In this document: positions 7,001 through 11,104 of the stretch, piece after piece
Layout: every line of letters begins with the position of its first letter
How positions within the stretch are numbered: position 1 is the stretch's first letter
Assembly (NCBI GenBank): GCA_038227745.1
Contig: JBBRPS010000313.1
Span: forward strand, 1 to 11,104
Length of the DNA: 11,104 nt
Source of the DNA: DASPXY01 sp038227745
Lineage (GTDB): Bacteria > Planctomycetota > Planctomycetia > Gemmatales > Gemmataceae
Direction of reading: 5' to 3'
The notes under the pieces: model-generated
The model's database searches: none
Told to the model about the DNA's origin: nothing
What the model saw: only the letters and a program-made list of their open reading frames with translations
Made by a program: the position numbers and the translations under genes

Positions 7001-8188
7001 CGGCCGCTCCACCAGTACCGGCACCGGGTCGAACTCGGCGTAGTTCGGGATGTTGAAGACGACCTGCTCGCGCCGCGTTTCGGGGTCGCAGACGCGGATG
7101 CCGTGGTCGCGGGCGCCGGGGTCGGTGGCCGAGTACAGGATGCGGCCGTCCTGCAGCGGATACGCGGTGCTGCGCACGCCGAGGGGCGACAGGTGCGAGC
7201 GGTGCGTGGTGCCGCCGAGCTGGATCGACGTCGTGCCCGGGAAGATCGGCGCCAGAGCGTCGCGCACCGCCAGGCCGGCGCGCGGGTCGAGCAGCGCCGG
7301 CCCCATCTCCGACTGTACCAGGATGCGGCCGTCGGGCAACTCGCGCGGCTGCGTCAGGCCGACGCCGCTGTGCCGCTCGCGGTTGAAGAAGCGGTACTGC
7401 CCCGAGCCGAAGAAGTGCCGTTCCTCGGTGCCGTCGGGGTTGACCGTCATCAGCACCGTCTCGTGCTTGTCGAACGGCGGCACGTCGATGTGGAAGGCGT
7501 CCCAGAAGCTGAACAGGATGCGGCCGTCGCGCAGCACGGTCGGCTCGAAGTAGGTGCCCGGCAGGAACGTGAGCTGGCGGATGCCGCGGCCGTCGCCGTT
7601 CATCACGAACAGCGTCTCGGTCCGCTCCTCGTGGTACTCCTCCAGGTAGCCGGTGCGGTCCGAGCAGAAGACGATACGACCGTCGGGCAGGTATGTCCCC
7701 GCGAAGTCGTTGAACGGCCCGTCGGTGAGCTGGCGCAGGCCGCTGCCGTCCACGTTGACCTCGTAGAGGTGGAACCAATCCTCGCCGTCGCGGCGCATGG
7801 CGAACAGCACCTTCTTGCCGTCGAAGAACGGTTCCGGTTTGAAGACGGAGCCGGTCTTGAGGTGCGTGAGGCGCGTGAGCTTGCCGTCGGGGCGGGCGGG
7901 GACGAGGGCGTACAGGTTGCGGCCGGGGCGGACGGGGCCCATGGTGCGCTCGGGGCGGTTGTAGGTCGAGCTGCGGGCGTAGATGTAGCTGTCGCGCCAG
8001 TGGTAAGCGCCCTGGTAGACGCCGACACCGCCATCGGTCTTCTCGTCGAAGATCGGGGCGGCGACGAAGACGATGCCGGGGATGTCCGTGGTCGGTTGCG
8101 CGTTGTTCGTGGCGGGCTGGCGGGCGGCGGTGGGCAGGAGGGCGGTCAGGCCGATGAGGGCGGCGAGCAGCAGGAAACGGGTGCGCAT
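4067..8188 (-). CDS. exported HzsA-related propeller / CxxCH cytochrome fused to HEAT repeats
   Basis: The product has 1373 residues. Residues 1-22 (MRTRFLLLAALIGLTALLP) form a signal peptide. Residues 37 to about 400 carry TolB-type propeller blades marked by repeated PDGRIVF/RDGRILF and VDGSGLRQLTDG strings. About 410-535 resemble the region before the haem in hydrazine synthase alpha-type proteins (ILGTVPILPDGSAYFEAPADTPVF), ending in CYGCH at 529-533, the only c-type haem motif. From about 578 to the end there are helical HEAT-like repeats (EVRRSAALAMTRLA and similar). The family link is to the 'HzsA-related' proteins common in planctomycetes; true hydrazine synthase activity is unlikely without its partner subunits. 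The frame stays open far upstream, but the ATG at 8188 with its signal peptide and GAGGA eight bases upstream is clearly the start. Substrate and redox role are unknown. It lies 89 bases after the DUF4392 gene. Confidence 0.88.
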   Translation of the reverse strand: MRTRFLLLAALIGLTALLPTAARQPATNNAQPTTDIPGIVFVAAPIFDEKTDGGVGVYQGAYHWRDSYIYARSSTYNRPERTMGPVRPGRNLYALVPARPDGKLTRLTHLKTGSVFKPEPFFDGKKVLFAMRRDGEDWFHLYEVNVDGSGLRQLTDGPFNDFAGTYLPDGRIVFCSDRTGYLEEYHEERTETLFVMNGDGRGIRQLTFLPGTYFEPTVLRDGRILFSFWDAFHIDVPPFDKHETVLMTVNPDGTEERHFFGSGQYRFFNRERHSGVGLTQPRELPDGRILVQSEMGPALLDPRAGLAVRDALAPIFPGTTSIQLGGTTHRSHLSPLGVRSTAYPLQDGRILYSATDPGARDHGIRVCDPETRREQVVFNIPNYAEFDPVPVLVERPRPAVLPERKAPKGQDTTRFLVVAGHVSDNPERAAALKRARFFRVIEAEYTGVTTSSHTNLETRILGTVPILPDGSAYFEAPADTPVFLDPIDAGGNRVLMKWNYVNTAVAEGMYYPTTQMTYMSGRAGETRSCYGCHATQTDAVPNTSVLAVKYGPVKVTRESTDLQYRRNEPEAYRRQARLDEVEKYQHWLASKDPSVRARACEALMYIEDLTVGSEAHVKSAIPEHSGSWFWYKDQATPAVVELLKDQAVEVRRSAALAMTRLARAEHTKPLREALNDSDWQVRFSAAAALEALGQTDALKGQPLAPKAMGSSFEALGRQPSTVESQKRLLAELAKPLPDVLAIRAAGKLREESAVKLLVPLLKKHEQEYHAAEAAIALGRIGTKEAINALWEAARSEIPLKKVHISRYLQHGPRPEEYAILKGLLLTYTPSDGTTARRPVGAKIDLKDLYLLIAMLPNTFMEKPRFEDRLRGESQRVLMPRLLLDRAGQRRRIVDMLIEALQGRQKKDDPVYQQLLKGINLERPFSEHGRPFPVVQQIGPEEAVWLLGCLLRPDVDLDTPAKRDQLEALVVPLLTSKHQRERVDAAVLLGLTGFGPKAAAALAAEIRKPYPFPEIAGMGKGIPDPNERDKAYMAQALARHVDDVKRLKEFADPRTMFRDIRYGLTHGLALRGKADAVPLLVEMATRDPIVLIRQQARYGLADIQDACRLAGRPVPEVKLPESLPLEAWYPPRGLKWADTTFTEFAREGDRTPAAAALPAFLKQQLAPAHFRNLNMAQATGARYMMIGHVEETRRAFAALAKQPGEAARKELLAALETPYPFAHYLAAQALAERGDKEAVPVLVRKLDAYLKVQDTVGFWWCCEALGRLKAQEALPALQRHAVAANPPGTYGPEGMAAGYAAARALARIAADVKQANVARLLASDNVWLRAGALRGLAEARAPGVERLLRDAADEESPAVVRSEARVQLRRLAAK

Positions 8189-8277
8189 GGGAGACGTCCT
8201 CGGCAAACCAGGAGAGTCAGCGCGGCGGGCGTATGTCAGCGCATGATACTTTACCGACACGAGGGAGACGAGGAAAT

Positions 8278-9237
8278 TCAGCGGATCGTTGCCAGGCGGC
8301 GCAGCGGCTCGGCGTAGCGCTCGAACTCCAGTCCGTCCACCGTCGCCGTCTGCTGCCCCGTGACGCCGTCCACGAGCGGCCCCTCCTTCACCATCACCTC
8401 CAGCAGTGCCCGCTCGCGTTCGGTGTCGAACAGCTCCGAGTCCGGCGCCGTCCCGCGCAGCAGGCGCACTCCCGCCGCCAGACCGTAGGCGCCCCAGTTG
8501 CTCACGCCGCACACGAGGAGATGGTCCGTCGGCACGCGGCACGCCACCAGCCCGCCGCCGGGGATGTTGCGGCGGATCACGTCCCACGGAATCTTGCCCA
8601 TGCCGATCTCGTTGCCGCCGTCGCCGATGCCGACCGTCACGACGCCCGGCGCGTGAGCCCTGGCCGCCTCGAACAGTAGGTGGGCGGGGTACATGTCGGC
8701 GGTGATGTCCCGGCCGCGCATGGTGTGGCAGCGGTCGCGGTGCTCCTCGGGGATCGACTCCAGCGTGTGGCTCGGGCCGACGCGCTCCAGGGCGATCAGG
8801 TGCGTCAGCCCCAGCAGCTTCATGAGCAGGGGCCAACCATCCTGGGGGAACGTCGGCCACGGCCCATCCGGCGCGGGGAGCGCGCCGACGTGGACCAGAT
8901 CCTTCATCCCACAGGCGGCGACACCGGCCCGGAGGGCGCGGTAGCAGAAGGCATCGGTCACCAGCGCTACGTGGACGCCGAGCGGCGCCAACGCCCGCGC
9001 CAGGAACAGCGCCCCGAGCGGCCCGTCCGTCTCGCCACAGGGCGGCGTCGCATGCGGAATGAAGAAGCCGGTCACCACAGCCACCACCGCCTGCGGCGCC
9101 GCGGCGATGCTGCGGCAGGCGGCCGCGAAGTCGTCGGGACAGGCGGTGATCAGGTTCGCCTCCGGGTCGGTGCGCAGTCCGCGGTTGCCGACGTCCTGCT
9201 GGATCAGGTCGCGGATGGCGGTGAGGGCGTCGCTCAT
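8278..9237 (-). CDS. D-glutamate cyclase family protein (DUF4392)
   Basis: This 319-residue protein matches the DUF4392 / D-glutamate cyclase-like C-terminal family. The mammalian member (DGLUCY) converts D-glutamate to 5-oxo-D-proline. Signatures seen are VVAVVTGFFI (51-60), ETDGPLGALFLARAL (69-83), the ERVGPS motif (151-156), GRDIT (175-179), IGDGGNEIGMG (204-214), VSNWGAYGL (245-253) and the closing GVTGQQTATVDGL (291-303). It appears full length and soluble. The start overlaps the preceding gene's stop as ATGA, indicating translational coupling with the RluA-family gene. D-glutamate is a peptidoglycan component, so a role in turning over cell-wall D-Glu is plausible but inferred. The bacterial substrate has not been fixed by anything in this sequence, and cyclase activity on another acidic amino acid is possible. 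Confidence 0.85.
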   Translation of the reverse strand: MSDALTAIRDLIQQDVGNRGLRTDPEANLITACPDDFAAACRSIAAAPQAVVAVVTGFFIPHATPPCGETDGPLGALFLARALAPLGVHVALVTDAFCYRALRAGVAACGMKDLVHVGALPAPDGPWPTFPQDGWPLLMKLLGLTHLIALERVGPSHTLESIPEEHRDRCHTMRGRDITADMYPAHLLFEAARAHAPGVVTVGIGDGGNEIGMGKIPWDVIRRNIPGGGLVACRVPTDHLLVCGVSNWGAYGLAAGVRLLRGTAPDSELFDTERERALLEVMVKEGPLVDGVTGQQTATVDGLEFERYAEPLRRLATIR

Positions 9238-9932
9238 CGGGGCAGGTCCTGGAGCAGGTAGGCGAAGCGGCCGCGCCAGGGGCGCGGCACGTCGGTCTCG
9301 AGGGTGATCGGCTCGTAGCGGACGGGGTGGAGGAACGTCAGCGCCCGCGCGTGCAGGGCGATGGCCCGGCCGAAGGTGTGGACCGAGCCGTACTTGGCGT
9401 CGCCGTAGACCGGATGGCCGTGGTGGGCGAGCTGCACGCGCAGCTGGTGCCTGCGCCCGGTCTGCGGCCGCAGTTCCAGCCACGTCAGGCCGCCGTGGCG
9501 GGCGCGGCGCTGGAAGTGCAGCAGCGACTGCCGCGCCCGCGCCGTGCGCGGCTCGACCACCTCGACGCGGCCGACCTCCCGGTCGCGCAGCAGCCAGTCC
9601 TCCAGGCTGCCCGCCGACTTGTCCAGTTCGCCCTCGACGACGGCCCAGTACGTCTTCTCCACGGTGCCCTCGCGGAACTGCTCCGAGAGGCGGGCGGCCG
9701 CCTTGCTGGTGCGCGCGAACAGCAGCACGCCGGAGACGGGCTTGTCGAGGCGGTGGACGACGCCGAGGAAGACGTTGCCCGGTTTCTGGTAGCGCTCCTT
9801 GAGGTAAGCCTTGACAACGCGGTCGAGCGTCTCCTCCTTACCCTGGAAGTGAGCGCTGGGTACGCCGGCCGGCTTGGCCACCGCGATGCAATGGTTGTCT
9901 TCATAGAGGATGTCGAGCGACGGCAGCGTCAT
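9234..9932 (-). CDS. RluA-family RNA pseudouridine synthase
   Basis: This 232-residue cytoplasmic enzyme isomerises uridine to pseudouridine in rRNA or tRNA. The catalytic motif HRLDKPVSG is at 60-68 with D63 as the nucleophile. ILYEDNHCIAVAKPAGV (8-24) is the usual first strand, and LRPQTGRRHQLRVQLAHHGHP followed by VYGDAKYG and IALHARAL completes the family pattern. There is no N-terminal S4 domain, so it resembles the short RluA/TruC-type members rather than RluC/RluD, and the target site cannot be assigned. The ATG at 9932 gives the canonical family N-terminus. An upstream GTG at 9980 would add a proline-rich extension of 16 residues and seems less likely. The stop overlaps the DUF4392 start by four bases. 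A TAGAAT (9988-9993, leftward) may be its -10 box, but I see no matching -35. Confidence 0.9.
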   Translation of the reverse strand: MTLPSLDILYEDNHCIAVAKPAGVPSAHFQGKEETLDRVVKAYLKERYQKPGNVFLGVVHRLDKPVSGVLLFARTSKAAARLSEQFREGTVEKTYWAVVEGELDKSAGSLEDWLLRDREVGRVEVVEPRTARARQSLLHFQRRARHGGLTWLELRPQTGRRHQLRVQLAHHGHPVYGDAKYGSVHTFGRAIALHARALTFLHPVRYEPITLETDVPRPWRGRFAYLLQDLPR

Positions 9933-10067
9933 GGGGCTTTCCGGGGGTGGGGGGTCGCGCGTCAGGAAGAACGAACCCACTCGTCCTATTCTAACCGAGC
10001 GGGCCTGCGCGAGGGGCCGTTTTCCCGGTTGCCGGGCGCGGGCCGGGTCGGATACGCTGCCTGTGTC

Positions 10068-10130
10068 CGCCGTGGGTCAGGATTCCGATCCTGACATGAC
10101 TTGTCAGGATCGGAGTCCTGACCCACGGCG
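10068..10130 (+). repeat. 29-bp near-perfect inverted repeat in the leader of the HEAT-repeat gene
   Basis: The left arm (10068-10096) and right arm (10102-10130) are inverted copies around a TGACT loop. Twenty-eight pairs are Watson-Crick. The only exception (T10083 with G10115) becomes a G-U wobble in rightward RNA. A further TGT/ACA pairing (10064-10066 with 10131-10133) is possible past one bulged base. Each arm is itself a smaller palindrome (TCAGGAT...ATCCTGA at 10077-10094; TCAGGA...TCCTGA at 10104-10121). The base of the stem lies six bases before the ribosome binding site of the next gene. It could be a regulatory hairpin, a terminator-like barrier, a cruciform protein site or a dispersed palindromic repeat. 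Confidence 0.9.
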
Positions 10131-10147
10131 ACAAACGAGGACATCCC

Positions 10148-11104
10148 ATGAAACCAGCGCTGTCGATCGGTCTCTGTCTGGTGCTCGGGTGGACGGGGAC
10201 GGTCGCGGCCCAGACCGACAAGAAACCGAGGGACCCCGATGCGCCCGACGGCCTCAAGTCGCTCAAGCACGCCGACCCGACCGTCCGCTACAACTCCGCC
10301 GAATTGCTGCGCCAGCTCGGGCCGGTCGCAAAGTTCGCCATCCCGGCGCTGCGCGAGGCCCTCCAGGACAAGAACGGCCGCGTCCGCATGAAGGTCGCCG
10401 AGGCCCTGTGGACGGTCGAGAAGCCGCCGGCGCGCGTGCTGCTGCCGGTGCTGCTCGACGGTCTCAAGGACAGGGACCAGGTGGTGCGCGTCCGCGCCCT
10501 CGTCGTGCTGGGCCAGATGGGCGGTGCGGCGAAGGCGGCGGTGCCCCAGGTAAGCCGGACGCTCACGGACAAGGACATGAGCGTGCGCATGGAGGCGCTG
10601 CTGACGCTGGGCGAGATGGGGGCCGCGGCGAAGGGGGCCGTGCCGGAGGTGCTGGCCGCCCTCGAGGACGACGAGCTGCGCCTGCTGGAACCCCTGGCGG
10701 CGGTGACGCTGGGCAACATCGGTGCGCCCGCGGTGCCGGCGCTGGTCAAGGCGCTGGCCGACAAGGAGGCGCGGCTGCGGCGGACGTCGGCGTACGCCCT
10801 GGGGCTGATCGGCGCCAAGGCGAGCAAGGCGGCTCCCGCGCTGACGGAGGCCCTGACCGACCGCGAGGCCGACGTGCGCGCCTTCGCCGCGAAGGCGCTG
10901 GGCCGGATCGGCCAGGACGCGAAGGAGGCGCTGCCGAAGTTGAGTGCCGCGCTGAAGGACAGGGAACCCGCGGTGCGCGTCGCCGCCGCGCTCGCCCTGT
11001 GGCAGGTGGACGGGCAGACTGCAGGCCTTTCTGTACTCAAAGACGCGCTGAAGGACAGAGGGGCGTACGTCCGCGAGCAGGCATGCGCCGCGCTCGGCGA
11101 GTTC
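10148..11104 (+). CDS. secreted HEAT-repeat protein (3' end outside window)
   Basis: This opens at an ATG preceded by GAGGA six or seven bases upstream and stays open for 319 codons to the window edge. Residues 1-21 form a signal peptide (MKPALSIGLCLVLGWTGTVAA, cleavage likely before Q22). A short charged linker follows, then a regular array of HEAT/PBS-lyase-like repeats of about 31-37 residues. Each has an xALxDxxxxVRxxAxxALGxxG core, for example DREADVRAFAAKALGRIG. I count eight full repeats plus the start of a ninth. Such arrays make curved helical solenoids for protein binding; no catalytic motif is visible. The final segment (DGQTAGLSVLKDALKDRG) is slightly less GC-rich. The gene diverges from the RluA-family gene. 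No strong promoter stands out, though a weak TTGCCG/TACGCT pair (10029-10058) precedes the large inverted repeat. The role is unknown. Confidence 0.88.
   Translation, partial: MKPALSIGLCLVLGWTGTVAAQTDKKPRDPDAPDGLKSLKHADPTVRYNSAELLRQLGPVAKFAIPALREALQDKNGRVRMKVAEALWTVEKPPARVLLPVLLDGLKDRDQVVRVRALVVLGQMGGAAKAAVPQVSRTLTDKDMSVRMEALLTLGEMGAAAKGAVPEVLAALEDDELRLLEPLAAVTLGNIGAPAVPALVKALADKEARLRRTSAYALGLIGAKASKAAPALTEALTDREADVRAFAAKALGRIGQDAKEALPKLSAALKDREPAVRVAAALALWQVDGQTAGLSVLKDALKDRGAYVREQACAALGEF

Noticed and set aside
5759..8317. Long rightward open frame of 852 codons opposite the HEAT/HzsA-like gene
   Set aside because: It is rich in Arg, Ala, Val and His with no family motif and no ribosome binding site. 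It is the expected antisense shadow of a long GC-rich gene.
8189..8860. Upstream in-frame extension of the large leftward gene
   Set aside because: The frame is open, but the reading lies within the DUF4392 gene. The ATG at 8188 with a signal peptide and ribosome binding site is clearly the start.
9988..9993. TAGAAT as a -10 box for the RluA-family gene
   Set aside because: No -35 match at 15-19 bases upstream and no extended -10. Too weak to list as a promoter.
10029..10058. TTGCCG and TACGCT as a promoter for the secreted HEAT-repeat gene
   Set aside because: The spacer is 18 bases but the -10 matches at only three positions, which is expected by chance.
10288..11040. Leftward open frame of 250 codons inside the secreted HEAT-repeat gene
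   Set aside because: Ser/Ala/Arg-rich shadow frame opposite a clear repeat protein with a signal peptide.

Overview
The window is very GC-rich DNA (about two thirds G+C by eye) and is packed with genes. No rRNA, tRNA, CRISPR array, transposase or plasmid gene is visible. Several features together suggest the phylum Planctomycetota, probably a Gemmata-like lineage. These are a hydrazine-synthase-alpha-related propeller protein fused to HEAT repeats, a second exported HEAT-repeat protein, a murB-ftsQ remnant of the division/cell-wall cluster, and an RpiA of the GSGRA/KGYGR loop type. The taxonomic assignment is an inference from gene content.

Layout. Positions 1-2555 hold a leftward operon: murB, a short ftsQ-like gene, rpiA and the first 89 codons of an acetate kinase gene that runs off the left edge. 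A good -35/-10 pair lies just upstream of murB. A second promoter, back to back with it, points right and places its predicted transcription start on the ATG of a queD-like gene (2660-3079), so that mRNA is probably leaderless. A 178-base gap with a promoter candidate and a hairpin over the ribosome binding site follows. Next come two small rightward genes: an unrecognised 105-residue protein (3258-3575) and a protein with a HicB-like C-terminal segment (3610-4041).

Positions 4067-9932 form a second leftward run. It starts with an RluA-family pseudouridine synthase, overlaps by ATGA into a D-glutamate-cyclase-family (DUF4392) gene, and after 89 bases reaches a 1373-residue exported protein. 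That protein has a TolB/HzsA-like propeller, a single CxxCH haem motif and about 800 residues of HEAT-like helical repeats. At the right, a 29-bp near-perfect inverted repeat (10068-10130) lies in the leader of a rightward secreted HEAT-repeat gene that continues past the window end.

How the genes fit together. murB and ftsQ belong to peptidoglycan and division functions. rpiA and ackA together fit pentose-phosphate or phosphoketolase carbon flow ending in acetyl phosphate. queD makes a deazapurine (queuosine) precursor. The most distinctive items are the HzsA-like/HEAT fusion, the leader hairpin, the leaderless queD promoter, and a MurB in which positions aligned with catalytic residues are substituted.
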